64,000 nucleotides of DNA from a bacterium. Lineage in GTDB: Bacteria > Myxococcota_A > Bradymonadia > UBA7976 > UBA1532. This document shows, in pieces, positions 9,901-17,691 of the stretch. The stretch lies in the NCBI GenBank assembly GCA_030426085.1, contig JAUHYW010000036.1, positions 25,610 through 89,609 of the forward strand, given 5' to 3'. The notes under the pieces are model-generated. The model ran no database searches. It saw only the letters and a program-made list of their open reading frames with translations, and was not told where the DNA came from. How positions within the stretch are numbered: the first letter of the stretch is position 1; each line of letters begins with the position of its first letter. A program made the translations under genes and the position numbers.

Positions 9901-11020
9901 GGCGCTGCTCGACGCGGCGATCTCCCGCTCGGGGGGCGTGCTCCGGGCCGAGCGGCTGCACAAGCGGGCGATGATCGCCGAGGCCCAGGGCGATCTGGCC
10001 GACGCCCGGCGGCGCCTGGTCGACGCCCGGGCCCTGGTCGACGCGCTCGATGGGCCCGAGGCCCGGCGGGTGGCGCTCGACATCCGGCGCTACGAGGGCT
10101 GGCTGGCCTACCGCGACGGGGACGCCGATCGGGCGGTGGCGCTGCTCGACGCGCTGCTGGATCAAGTGCCCGCCGACGCGGTCGACCTGCGGGGGCTGGT
10201 GCTCAATACGCTGGGCATCGCGGCCTACGGGCAGGGCGACTTCGAGGCGGCCGAGCGGGCGTTCCGCCGGGCGCTGGCGCTCTTCGAGGGCCTGGGCCGC
10301 GGCGACCGCACCGCGACCTGCTTCAACAACCTGGGCATGGTCGCCGGCCGCCAGGGGGACGTGCCGGCGGCGGTGGGCTGGTATGAGCGGGCGGTGCGGC
10401 TGCACGTCAAGCGGGGCGATCGCACGGCGCTGGCCCAGGCGTACAACAACCTGGGGTCGCTCTACGGCGACCTGGGGGACTACGCCCGGGCGGCGCGCTA
10501 TCTGCGGGAGGTCGTGCGCATCCGCGAAGGCACCGGCCACGGGGGGCTGGCGCTGGGCTATGCCAACCTGGGCGAGGTGTACCTCAAGCAGGGCCGGGCC
10601 GACGAGGCGGCCGATCACCTCGACCGGGCGTTGGCGCTGTGCGAGGCGGGCCGGGGCCCGGGCTACCTGCTGCCCGACGTGTGGCGCATGAAGGCCGAGC
10701 TGCTGCTCGCCCGGGGCGCGGCCGAGGACGCGGTCGCCGCCGCCGAGGAGGCGCTGAGTCAGTCCGAGGAGCGGGGTGATCGCACCCGCGTCGGCGCCGC
10801 CCGGCGGGCGCTGGGCGAGGCGCTGGCGGCGTCGGGCGAGGTCGAGGCGGCCGACGTCGAGCTGGCCCGGGCGGTCGAGGTCCTCGAGGCGGTCGACTAC
10901 CCGCTCGAGCTGGCCCGCGCGTTCACCGCCCGGGCCCGCCACCTCGAGCGCCGGGGCGATCCGGCGGCCGAGGCCCTGCACGCCCGGGCGGCGGCGCTGA
11001 TGGCGGCCATCCGCCGGTGA
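6986..11020 (+). CDS. CHAT protease / cyclase-like / AAA ATPase / TPR protein
   Basis: A 1344-residue multidomain protein. Residues about 100-325 are a CHAT (caspase-like) domain with the catalytic His in LVHFAGHA (His202) and Cys in FANACRSA (Cys243). About 340-470 resemble a class III nucleotidyl cyclase domain (VVFGVPVTFENDAHRAVRAAEAL) but lack obvious metal-binding aspartates. About 492-900 are a STAND-type AAA ATPase with Walker A GPAGIGKS (524-531) and a Walker B-like LVEDVHWL. The C-terminal third is tetratricopeptide repeats with recurrent NNLG motifs. No signal peptide. The start is uncertain: ATG 6986 overlaps the AGGA that would serve a GTG at 6995. Probably a regulated peptidase sensing through its TPRs. 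Confidence 0.8.
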   Translation: MPAVSSRTLTLVWRESDAHADVVLLGGDGAGAGPVAWAGRHTFERAQAEAEAKAIARAVRRAVRGRGSEALVASGRLLFDLLLPGPVKAALRGPAGSLTVVGGGWPWALLHDGIAPLGLRWALGELGLDGAPLGDGRPEVDGERLLVVADPAADLPAARYEGEALMREMAGGAGCDLRLGRLRRQDFLRIFRGYRLVHFAGHADPADDDGPAGWRLSDGRVDAEALRTLAGGSAPALVFANACRSAQAPAVGDALLAGGVRHFIGTTVDLPDLPGADFATRFYRALREGLAVGEALRRARVADAEAGQAVWAAYRLRGDPGTVYFRARAAERWAPGVRQAVLLAVRRPHAVDGAPDALAEAHARWRARLREAVARHGGRLLPGRAAVDRVVFGVPVTFENDAHRAVRAAEALAGQHPDAVIALEAGPVVATGADVVAAAALAVEAASWRLPPGIHGLPGIAARLGSAATWGPEADGGRRLIRLGETRAVGELPLVGRAAEIGRLMDLADGVLRDRRAAAVTVVGPAGIGKSRLLGALRRRLEGRFTVVRGAGVPYDEAAPFAAAAGVIRGLCRLGPDEGSPERLRGALRALIERLDGGDAFDLDVMPIDALLSGDVGGPRLAEHADALAALCGLDPPPGTAPPDPAALPVAFARLIEAAAAEAPLAVLVEDVHWLPDVGRAVVDGLIGRLDGPVLVVASGRPALAEKVGHWFERPRHTRLDLGPLSDREAEAVLRQTLAGASKADAEALLARAEGNPLFLRELALARQAGEAGAPPPTIEGVMQARLDRLPPFEREVLRAAAVLGRTFWQAGVARLLGRAEGVAAALAALERRRFVQSQPTSELPGQSQWRFNHGLMFEVVYHGIAGRARAAWHGRAALWLGDEVQAGPDRWARIAVHRAAAGDRARAAEAWLQAAERARQTSAAGEALRAFRSALAEDEAAGGALASEVRAEAEVQLADLERGAGDLASAAALLDAAISRSGGVLRAERLHKRAMIAEAQGDLADARRRLVDARALVDALDGPEARRVALDIRRYEGWLAYRDGDADRAVALLDALLDQVPADAVDLRGLVLNTLGIAAYGQGDFEAAERAFRRALALFEGLGRGDRTATCFNNLGMVAGRQGDVPAAVGWYERAVRLHVKRGDRTALAQAYNNLGSLYGDLGDYARAARYLREVVRIREGTGHGGLALGYANLGEVYLKQGRADEAADHLDRALALCEAGRGPGYLLPDVWRMKAELLLARGAAEDAVAAAEEALSQSEERGDRTRVGAARRALGEALAASGEVEAADVELARAVEVLEAVDYPLELARAFTARARHLERRGDPAAEALHARAAALMAAIRR

Positions 11021-11072
11021 CCGGCCCCGCGCGGGCAGACATTTGCACTTCATTCCACCCCGGGGCCCCGGG

Positions 11073-11078
11073 TACGGT
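11073..11078 (+). promoter_or_regulatory. Candidate -10 hexamer
   Basis: TACGGT lies 30 bases before the ATG at 11108, in a locally AT-richer spacer. A TTGCAC at 11043 is too far upstream to be a standard -35. Confidence 0.35.
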
Positions 11079-11107
11079 GCCCCGAACGGCAAATATTGGA
11101 GGTATGC

Positions 11108-11767
11108 ATGCGGCGGGGATGGCTGCTGGCAGCGTTCCTGGCGGTGGGCGGCGCATCGGGTGCGATGCTGGCCGAGCCCGCCGAGGCGGCGACGGCCCGG
11201 GCGTTGTCGCCGGGGCAACTGGCCGATCGCTCGGCCCTGGTCTTCATCGGCACCGTCGAGCGGCAGAGCAGCCGCTTCGTGGCCGAGGGCAACCGGGTGG
11301 TGACCGACACGGTCTTCGCCATCGAGCAGGTCGTGAAGGGGCCCGACAAGCACCGGCGCACCTTCGAATTGACCCAGCTCGGCGGCGCGGTGGGTGAGGG
11401 CATGCACCGCCGGGCGACCGAGGTGCCGGGCTACGCCCGCTTCTCCGTCGGCGAGCGGGTGCTGCTCTTCGTCGAGCCGACCTCCACCGGCCGGCTGGTG
11501 CCCACCGGGCTGGCCCAGGGCAAGTATCGTCTGCAAGGCACCCCCGGCACCGACAAGGTCATGGCCGTGCGCGACCTCGACGGCCTGCACGTCGTCGGCG
11601 CCGGCCCGGTGCGCCACCTCGCCGGCGTGCCCCGCGACCCGAACCGCATGGCCCTCGGCCAGCTCCTGCGGATCGTGCGCGGCGAGCGGCCGGTCGACCC
11701 GGTGCCGCTGCGCCGACTGACGACGCAGGACGTGCCCTCGCCCGGCCGGGGGGAGGTGCACCGATGA
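11108..11767 (+). CDS. Exported protein of unknown function, coupled to the metalloprotease gene
   Basis: A 219-residue protein with a signal peptide (MRRGWLLAAFLAVGGASGAM ... AEPAEA). The mature part begins with ALSPGQLADRSALVFIGTVE, a pattern that recurs in small exported proteins of unknown role, and is otherwise beta-rich with no catalytic motif. ATG 11108 follows GGAGG by five bases. The stop overlaps the next start (ATGA at 11764), so the two are translationally coupled. A role with the neighbouring protease is inferred from that coupling only. Confidence 0.75.
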   Translation: MRRGWLLAAFLAVGGASGAMLAEPAEAATARALSPGQLADRSALVFIGTVERQSSRFVAEGNRVVTDTVFAIEQVVKGPDKHRRTFELTQLGGAVGEGMHRRATEVPGYARFSVGERVLLFVEPTSTGRLVPTGLAQGKYRLQGTPGTDKVMAVRDLDGLHVVGAGPVRHLAGVPRDPNRMALGQLLRIVRGERPVDPVPLRRLTTQDVPSPGRGEVHR

Positions 11768-13479
11768 AGCCCCTCGCGCAGATCACATCGTCGCTGCTGA
11801 CCGCCGGCCTGCTGGTCGGGGCTCTGGTCACCAGCGCCTCGGGCTACAGCTTCGAAGGCAGCCGGTGGGAGATCCAGTCCGGCCAGTCGGTGCCCTACGT
11901 CGTCAGCCGGGTGCTGTCCGACGACATGCCCGACATGGACGCCCTGGCCGGCATCCAGATCGGCTACGACGCTTGGACGGTCCTCACCTGCTCCTACATG
12001 AGCTGGGAGTACCAGGGCCGCACCGACAACACCGCCTGGGGCGCCGGCGATGGGGAGAACGTCGCGAGCTGGCGCGACGAGCTGTGGGATGACTCGCCAG
12101 CGGCGCTGGCCATCGCCGCGTGGCAGACCGGTGGCATCGGCGGTGGCATCTCGGACTGCGACATCAAGTTCAACGGCTTCCATCACACCTGGGCCAACTT
12201 CGACGGCCCGGGGAACGGCAACCGCACCGACGTGGCCAGCGTCTCGGCCCACGAGGTGGGGCACTGCAACGGCTTCGGGCACTCCGACGTGGCCGGGGCG
12301 ACGATGTGGCCCTCGACCGGGCCCGGCGACATCAGCGGGCGCTCGCTGTCGGCCGATGACATCGCCGCGCTGTGCGACACCTACCCCTCGGGGGGCGAGG
12401 TGCCCGAGCCCGACATGGAGCCGCCCCCGCTGGTGGGCGACGCCGACTTCGGCGAGGACTGCTCGGCCGAGCGTTGCCAGGAGGGGTTGTTCTGCCTCAA
12501 CGACGGGCGGGATCTGTTCTGCTCGCGGAGCTGCGAGGGCAACGAGGAGTGCGGCGCGGGCTACTACTGCGCCCGGGTCTCCAACGGCGACGGCGCCTGC
12601 GCCCGGGGTGAAGACCCGATGCGCGACCGGGCCGGCTTCGGCGAGGATTGCAGCGAGGGCCGCATCTGCCAGCAGGGGCTGGTCTGCGTCAACGACGAGG
12701 GGCTGACCTACTGCACCGGGCCGTGCGTCAACGAGATGTGCCCCGGCGGCTTCTTCTGCACCGAGCTGCAGGGCGGCAACACGATCTGCGCCCGGGGCGA
12801 GGGCGCGCCCGGCGACCTGCCCGGGGCCGGCCAGCCGTGCACCGATCGCGGGCTGTGCCAGCGGGGGCTGTTCTGCATCCGCGACGGGCTCTACACCGAC
12901 CCCGAGACCGGCGACGTGATCCCGTACTGCACCGCCCCCTGCGACGCGGGCGGCAACTGCGACGAGGGCTACCGCTGCATCGACCTGCCCCCGTCGGGCA
13001 CCGCCTGCCAGCTCGTGCCCAGCGCCGGCGACAGCCAGGTGGGCGACCCGTGCTTCATCAACCCCGAGCGACCCTTCGATCAGCCGACCTGCGGCAACGA
13101 TCTGGAGTGCGTCGACGCGCGGCAGGTCGCCCAGGAGTGGGTCGAGCCGGGCTTCTGCACCAAGCTGTGCGATCCCGACGACTGCTGTCCCGATGGCTGG
13201 GGCTGCGCCGAGGTGACCCCGGTCTTCGCCCAGTGCCGGCCGGACGTGCCCGACTCGCCGACCTTCGTCTGCGGCGCGGGCGGGGCCGGCGGTGAAGGCG
13301 GCGGCGGCGGCGGGGGCGACAACGACGGCGGGATCGGCGCCGACGGTGGCGGCGGCAGCGACGGGGACGACGGTGATGGCGGGGGCGGCTGCGTGGCGGC
13401 CCCCGGCACTCAGAGCTGGCCCTACGGCCTGCTGCTCGTCGGCTTCGCGCTCGTCGGCCTCGGGCGCCGGCGCCGCTGA
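11764..13479 (+). CDS. Secreted matrixin-like zinc metalloprotease with MYXO-CTERM-like anchor
   Basis: A 571-residue exported protein. After a signal peptide (MKPLAQITSSLLTAGLLVGA) comes a metzincin-type domain with the zinc site HEVGHCNGFGHSD (HExxHxxGxxH) and a Met-turn-like GATMWP. Residues about 220-500 are a Cys-rich region of repeated units (CQEGLFC, CQQGLVC, CQRGLFC). A Gly/Asp-rich linker then leads to one Cys, a hydrophobic helix (GLLLVGFALVGLG) and RRRR. That tail matches the MYXO-CTERM plan of surface sorting. It likely cleaves extracellular protein while held at the cell surface. Coupled to the preceding gene by ATGA. Confidence 0.85.
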   Translation: MKPLAQITSSLLTAGLLVGALVTSASGYSFEGSRWEIQSGQSVPYVVSRVLSDDMPDMDALAGIQIGYDAWTVLTCSYMSWEYQGRTDNTAWGAGDGENVASWRDELWDDSPAALAIAAWQTGGIGGGISDCDIKFNGFHHTWANFDGPGNGNRTDVASVSAHEVGHCNGFGHSDVAGATMWPSTGPGDISGRSLSADDIAALCDTYPSGGEVPEPDMEPPPLVGDADFGEDCSAERCQEGLFCLNDGRDLFCSRSCEGNEECGAGYYCARVSNGDGACARGEDPMRDRAGFGEDCSEGRICQQGLVCVNDEGLTYCTGPCVNEMCPGGFFCTELQGGNTICARGEGAPGDLPGAGQPCTDRGLCQRGLFCIRDGLYTDPETGDVIPYCTAPCDAGGNCDEGYRCIDLPPSGTACQLVPSAGDSQVGDPCFINPERPFDQPTCGNDLECVDARQVAQEWVEPGFCTKLCDPDDCCPDGWGCAEVTPVFAQCRPDVPDSPTFVCGAGGAGGEGGGGGGGDNDGGIGADGGGGSDGDDGDGGGGCVAAPGTQSWPYGLLLVGFALVGLGRRRR

Positions 13480-13490
13480 GCCGCCCGATC

Positions 13491-13516
13491 CAGCCGCGGC
13501 GGGCCCGCCGCGGCTG
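13491..13516. terminator. Perfect 26-base GC palindrome between convergent genes
   Basis: The sequence is its own reverse complement over 26 bases and would form an 11-13 bp hairpin right after the metalloprotease stop. It lacks a T-run, so it would act as a strong structural pause or a factor-assisted terminator. Confidence 0.5.
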
Positions 13517-13543
13517 CCCCCTCTCATCTCATCCATTCTCATC

Positions 13544-13564
13544 GATGGCATCGGCGATGCCATC
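13544..13564. terminator. Second hairpin of the bidirectional terminator region
   Basis: GATGGCATC (13544-13552) and GATGCCATC (13556-13564) are exact inverted repeats with a GGC loop, placed 22 bases beyond the stop of the minus-strand kinase gene. Confidence 0.45.
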
Positions 13565-13577
13565 GGCCCATGCGGGT

Positions 13578-13594
13578 GACGGCTGTCAGCCGTC
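13578..13594. terminator. Hairpin overlapping the kinase stop codon
   Basis: GACGGCTG (13578-13585) and CAGCCGTC (13587-13594) form an 8-bp stem around a single base. The stop codon of the minus-strand kinase gene lies within it. Confidence 0.35.
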
Positions 13595-16500
13595 GGGGGC
13601 CTCCACCGGGTCGGGGGCGGCGGTGGTCTCGGCGGTGGTCTCGGCTCTCAGCCGGGCGTCGATGAGCGCCCGCCCGTCGCGCAGCGTATCGCTGTCGGCG
13701 ATGGGCGCCAGCAGCGGGCAGTGGGTGGCCCACATGCGATCGGTCAGCCCGGCGTCGAGCGCCGCTTCGAACCCGGATCGGGTGCGCTCGACGTCGCCGC
13801 TGTAGCCCGCCAGCTCGGTCACCGACTGCAAGAAGAGCGTCGCCCGACGGCGGGCCCCGGCCGCCAGCGCCCGGTGGGCCCGGGCCTCGAGCCAGCGATA
13901 GTGCTGCGGCCCGGCCCGGCCCTTGCGGTTGACCGCCCGGAAGAGCTCGGCGATGGCGCTCGGCTCCTTCGCCGGGGGGCGGGTGCTCCACGGGTCGCGG
14001 TGCTCCGGCCCCCGCCACAGGGCGAAGCGGGCCAGGGCGATGTCGGCCAGCGCCCGCTGCGCCTCGCGGGGGTCGGGATCCCACAGCAGCCCGTGGATGC
14101 GCAGCCACTCGCCGCGGTAGGCGTGGGTCCGGGCCAGCTCGATGCGCAGGTCGACCGAGTCGGCGCCCAACGCCAGCGCCCGGGTCAGGTGATGGGTCGC
14201 CCGATCGAGGGGGCCGGTCTCGGCCATCACCCGGCCGGCCATGGCGTGGCTCTCGCCGTCGGTCGGCTCGCGCTCGATGGCCTGCTCGAGCCGGCGGATC
14301 GCCGCCAGCGGCTGACCCCGATAGTGATGCACCGTGGCCAGCGCCCGGTAGGGGCGGCCGGCGAACGGGGCAGCGGCGATGGCCCGCTCGGCGAAGTCCC
14401 GGGCCGCGTCGAGCTGGCGGCGGTCGTCCCGCCCGGCGCTCAGCCAGCCCAGCCGGGCCCGGCAGATCGCGGCGTCGGCCAGCACCGCGCCGTCGTCCGG
14501 GCGGTGGGCCAGCACCGCGTCGAACAGCGCGATGGCCGGGCGGATGTCTTTGTGCCAGCCCCGCCGCATGCGCTCGCGGGCGGCGTCGAGCCACAGGGGG
14601 ACCGCCTCCTCGGGGCGCCCGGCGGCGGCGAGGTGGGCCGCCCGCCGGGCCCGATCGGGCGGCTCGCCCCGTCGGGCCGCCAGCGTCAGCAGCGCGTCGG
14701 CGCACGCCGCGTGCCACCGCGCGGCCCGCCCGGCGTCGCGGGCGCGGTCTTCGAGAGCCTCGCGCAAGAGCCCGTGGGCGAAGACCAGCCGCCCGCCGCT
14801 GCGGCGCACGAGGCCGTGATCGAGCAGCCGCTCGACCGCCGCGTCCGGCCGGGCGAGCCCCGCCCGCTCGCACGCCACCCGCCACTCGTCGGGGTCGACG
14901 CTGGCCCCCAGGGTCGCCGCCAGCTCCAGCGCGGGCAGCGGGTCGGGCCGCATGTCGCCCAGCAGCCGGTCGAGCCGGGTGCGCCACAGCTCGGCCAGGG
15001 AAGGGGGGCGGGCGTCGGGCCGGTCGGGCGGCAGGCGGAAGCCGTCGGGGGTCTCTTCGAGCACCTGCATGTGCAGCCAGTGGCGCAGCAGCTCGTCGGC
15101 GAAGAGCGGGTTGCCCCCGGTGATGCCCGCCAGCCGCTCGGCGGTGTCGGCGGTCAGCGGCAGGCGGGCGGCGGCCACCTCGCCGTGGGCCCGGGCGTCG
15201 AGCGGGCGCAGCTCGATGGCGTCGACCTCGGGGCGGTGGGCCAGCAGCTCGAGCGCCCGCCGGGTCTCGGGGCGCACCCCGATCACCGGGCGCCCGGGGT
15301 CGCGGGTGCGCACCGTCAGCACGAACAGCGCCGGCAGCTCGGGCCGCTGATCGAGGACGTGCTCGACCAGCCGCACCGCCTCGGGGCCCCACTGCGCGTC
15401 GTCGATCTGGACCACCAGCGCCCGGTGGCGGGCGAGCACCTCGAGCCCGTCGGCGATGGCGTCGAACAGCGCGCCCTCGGAGTCGAGCGTCACCTGCACC
15501 GGCCCCAGATCGAGCCGCCCGCCGCAGTCCACCGCCGCCATCGCGCCCGCCACCATCGGCGGGAAGCCGCCCCGGGCCAGCCGCCGGGCGGCGTCCTCGG
15601 GCGGCATGCCGGTCAGCCGCAGGTGGCGGGTGAAGATCGGCCCCAGGCCATGCACCGCCGTCGGCACCGGCGCGTGCTCGACCCGCAGCCCGTCGGCCTG
15701 CCCCGCCGCGTGGGCCCGCTCGGCCAGCCAGCCCATCAGCCGGGTCTTGCCCAGCCCCGCGCCGCCCGACAGGATCACCGCCCGCGCGCCCCGGCCGTGC
15801 ACCACGTCGCTCAGGCGGGCCCACAGCCGCTCGCGCTCGGCCGTCCGCCCCCGCAGCGGCGGGACCCTCAGCTCGACCAGATCGCGCCCGCAGCCGGGCA
15901 GGTGCGCGGTCCACGGCTCGAGGGGTCGGCGCCAGTCCATGTCCATCGGCGGGCGGTCGGGGTGATCGCCGGCGACGAGGCGGCCCGGCCCGTCGACGGC
16001 GATGGCGGGGGCCGAGACCACCGTCGGATCGAAGCCGTCGACCGCGGGATCGATCGTCGCCCCGCATGGATCGAGCGTGCGCTCGGTGAAGTCGGCCGAG
16101 CCGGGATCGGGCAGCGCCTCGAGCGCGGCGCGCGCGTCGGCGGCGAAGCGGAAGCGATCGGCCGGGTCGCGATCGAGCAGGCGGCCCAGCCACGCCTGGA
16201 ACCCGGGGGGCATCGCGTGGGCCGGCTGGAACGGCGGCAGGACACCCTCGAGGTGGGCCTCCATCGCCCGCCGGGCGCCGCTGCCGGCGTAGGGCGCCCG
16301 CCCGGTGGCCAGGGCCCAGGCCAGGCAGCCGACGGCGTAGAGGTCGCTCCACGGCCCGAAGCTGCGCCAGTCGCCCCGCACCTGCTCGGGCGACATGTAG
16401 TTCGGCGTGCCGCCCGCGCGCCCGTCCCCGTCGCCGTCCCGCCCGAAGACCAGCCCGAAGTCGGCGATGACCGGGCCCGACGCCCCGATCAAGACGTTGG

Positions 16501-16933
16501 CCGGCTTGAGATCGCGGTGCACCACGCCCCGGGCGTGAGCATGGCCCAGCGCGTCGAGCAGGGTGCCCACCAGCCGGCGCAGCTCGGCGAAGCGCACCCG
16601 CCCCAGGCGGGTATGCAGCGTGCCGTCGGCGTGCCAGTCCATCACGAGGTACGGGCGCCCCGGCGGCAGGCGGAAGATGTCGGCGGTGACCGGCACCTCG
16701 CCGTAATCGTGCAGCCGGATGATCGCCCGGTGGTCGAGGGCGGCCATCGCCCGCACCTCGTCCACGAAGCGCCGGCGGGCGACGTCGTCGTCGGGGCGGA
16801 TGCCCGAGAGCACCTTGATCGCCACCGGCACCCCCCGCTGGCGGTGGGCGGCGGCCCAGACATCGGCGGTGGCCCCCCGGCCGGCGATGTGGTCGAGGCG
16901 GAACGGACCCAGATCGATGGGCGGTGCGGACAT
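13586..16933 (-). CDS. Ser/Thr protein kinase - AAA ATPase - TPR protein
   Basis: A 1115-residue cytosolic signalling protein. Residues about 8-270 are a Hanks kinase with glycine loop IAGRGATADVW, Lys40 in VAIKVL, VVHRDLKPANV, IADFG and YMSPEQ. Around 370-690 is a STAND-type ATPase with Walker A GGAGLGKT (about 389-396) and LVVQIDDAQW. The C-terminal 400 residues are helical repeats of TPR type. The ATG at 16933 is preferred to those at 16942 and 16990: TATCAT (16941-16946) ends seven bases before it and no Shine-Dalgarno exists, so it is probably leaderless. The same kinase-ATPase-TPR layout recurs at 53018. Confidence 0.85.
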   Translation of the reverse strand: MSAPPIDLGPFRLDHIAGRGATADVWAAAHRQRGVPVAIKVLSGIRPDDDVARRRFVDEVRAMAALDHRAIIRLHDYGEVPVTADIFRLPPGRPYLVMDWHADGTLHTRLGRVRFAELRRLVGTLLDALGHAHARGVVHRDLKPANVLIGASGPVIADFGLVFGRDGDGDGRAGGTPNYMSPEQVRGDWRSFGPWSDLYAVGCLAWALATGRAPYAGSGARRAMEAHLEGVLPPFQPAHAMPPGFQAWLGRLLDRDPADRFRFAADARAALEALPDPGSADFTERTLDPCGATIDPAVDGFDPTVVSAPAIAVDGPGRLVAGDHPDRPPMDMDWRRPLEPWTAHLPGCGRDLVELRVPPLRGRTAERERLWARLSDVVHGRGARAVILSGGAGLGKTRLMGWLAERAHAAGQADGLRVEHAPVPTAVHGLGPIFTRHLRLTGMPPEDAARRLARGGFPPMVAGAMAAVDCGGRLDLGPVQVTLDSEGALFDAIADGLEVLARHRALVVQIDDAQWGPEAVRLVEHVLDQRPELPALFVLTVRTRDPGRPVIGVRPETRRALELLAHRPEVDAIELRPLDARAHGEVAAARLPLTADTAERLAGITGGNPLFADELLRHWLHMQVLEETPDGFRLPPDRPDARPPSLAELWRTRLDRLLGDMRPDPLPALELAATLGASVDPDEWRVACERAGLARPDAAVERLLDHGLVRRSGGRLVFAHGLLREALEDRARDAGRAARWHAACADALLTLAARRGEPPDRARRAAHLAAAGRPEEAVPLWLDAARERMRRGWHKDIRPAIALFDAVLAHRPDDGAVLADAAICRARLGWLSAGRDDRRQLDAARDFAERAIAAAPFAGRPYRALATVHHYRGQPLAAIRRLEQAIEREPTDGESHAMAGRVMAETGPLDRATHHLTRALALGADSVDLRIELARTHAYRGEWLRIHGLLWDPDPREAQRALADIALARFALWRGPEHRDPWSTRPPAKEPSAIAELFRAVNRKGRAGPQHYRWLEARAHRALAAGARRRATLFLQSVTELAGYSGDVERTRSGFEAALDAGLTDRMWATHCPLLAPIADSDTLRDGRALIDARLRAETTAETTAAPDPVEAPDG

Positions 16934-16940
16934 GAGGGGC

Positions 16941-16946
16941 ATGATA
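16941..16946 (-). promoter_or_regulatory. Candidate -10 of a leaderless promoter
   Basis: TATCAT on the minus strand, preceded by TG, ends seven bases before the ATG of the kinase gene. TTCAAC about 16 bases upstream is a weak -35. Confidence 0.4.
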
Positions 16947-17024
16947 CAGGGGTCGCCGCCCGGTTGAAGAGCGTCGGGCATGCGGGGCATTCCGCGTCAC
17001 CTGCGACCTGCCCGGGGGGTGGCG

Positions 17025-17030
17025 TATCCT
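17025..17030 (+). promoter_or_regulatory. Candidate -10 hexamer of the adenosyltransferase gene
   Basis: TATCCT lies 31 bases before ATG 17062, giving a short leader that holds the Shine-Dalgarno GGAGAG. Confidence 0.4.
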
Positions 17031-17061
17031 GTGGGCCTTCCCCTGCCCCTGGAGAGCACCG

Positions 17062-17667
17062 ATGAGCGACGACGCACGCTTTCACGACCCGAAGCTGGCC
17101 ATCAACCGGGTCTACACCGGCCACGGCGACGCCGGCTCGACCCGGCTGGTCGGCGGCCAGCGGATCTCCAAGGACGACCTGCGCATCGAGAGCTACGGCA
17201 CCGTCGACGAGCTCAACGCCGCCGTCGGCGCCGCCCGGCTGGCGTGCATCGACCAGGGCCTGGGCGACCTGGCCCGGGATCTGCTGCGGGTGCAGCACGC
17301 GCTGTTCAACCTGGGCAACACCCTCGCGACGATGCCCGAAGACCTCGCCCCGACGATGCCCCGGGTGCGGGCGGCCGACGTGAAGTGGCTCGAGGCGCGG
17401 ATGGACGCGGCCAACGCCGACCTGCCCGGCCTGCGCAGCTTCGTCTTGCCCGGCGGCAACCGGGCCAACGTCGCGCTGCACCTCTGCCGCACCATCTGCC
17501 GCCGCGCCGAGCGGCTGTGCGTGGCGCTCGCCCGGCGCGAGGCCGAGCTGGACCCCGGGGTGCTGCCCTACGTCAACCGGCTGAGCGATGCGTTCTTCGT
17601 GTGGAGCCGGGCGGCCGCGGTGGCCGACGGCGGGCAGGAGGTCACCTGGGATCCCAACGCCGCGTGA
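17062..17667 (+). CDS. Cob(I)alamin adenosyltransferase, PduO type
   Basis: A 201-residue enzyme that transfers the 5'-deoxyadenosyl group of ATP to cob(I)alamin or cob(I)yrinate diamide, giving the coenzyme form of B12. The ATP-binding loop TGHGDAGSTRLVGG and ISKDDLRIESYGTVDELNA are typical of the PduO/MMAB family, as are LPGGN and the helix CRRAERL near the C-terminus. Length is normal. ATG 17062 follows GGAGAG by six bases. It is a single gene divergent from the kinase; no B12 riboswitch fits in the 128-base spacer. Confidence 0.92.
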   Translation: MSDDARFHDPKLAINRVYTGHGDAGSTRLVGGQRISKDDLRIESYGTVDELNAAVGAARLACIDQGLGDLARDLLRVQHALFNLGNTLATMPEDLAPTMPRVRAADVKWLEARMDAANADLPGLRSFVLPGGNRANVALHLCRTICRRAERLCVALARREAELDPGVLPYVNRLSDAFFVWSRAAAVADGGQEVTWDPNAA

Positions 17668-17685
17668 CGGGCCTCGGAGGGCCCG
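17668..17685. terminator. Hairpin between convergent genes
   Basis: CGGGCC and GGCCCG form a 6-bp stem with a six-base loop directly after the adenosyltransferase stop and seven bases short of the convergent moaC-fusion stop. There is no T-run. Confidence 0.4.
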
Positions 17686-17691
17686 GAGACC

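Noticed and set aside
6584..11761. A 1725-codon open frame on the minus strand
   Set aside because: It is the antisense of the SDR and CHAT genes; its translation is Arg/Gly/Pro/His-rich with no domain, a normal effect of very high GC.
11431..13563. 710-codon minus-strand frame opposite the metalloprotease
   Set aside because: Low-complexity antisense of a gene with clear protease and anchor motifs.
16934..17061. Cobalamin riboswitch before the adenosyltransferase gene
   Set aside because: The spacer is only 128 bases, is shared with a divergent promoter, and lacks a B12-box-like sequence.
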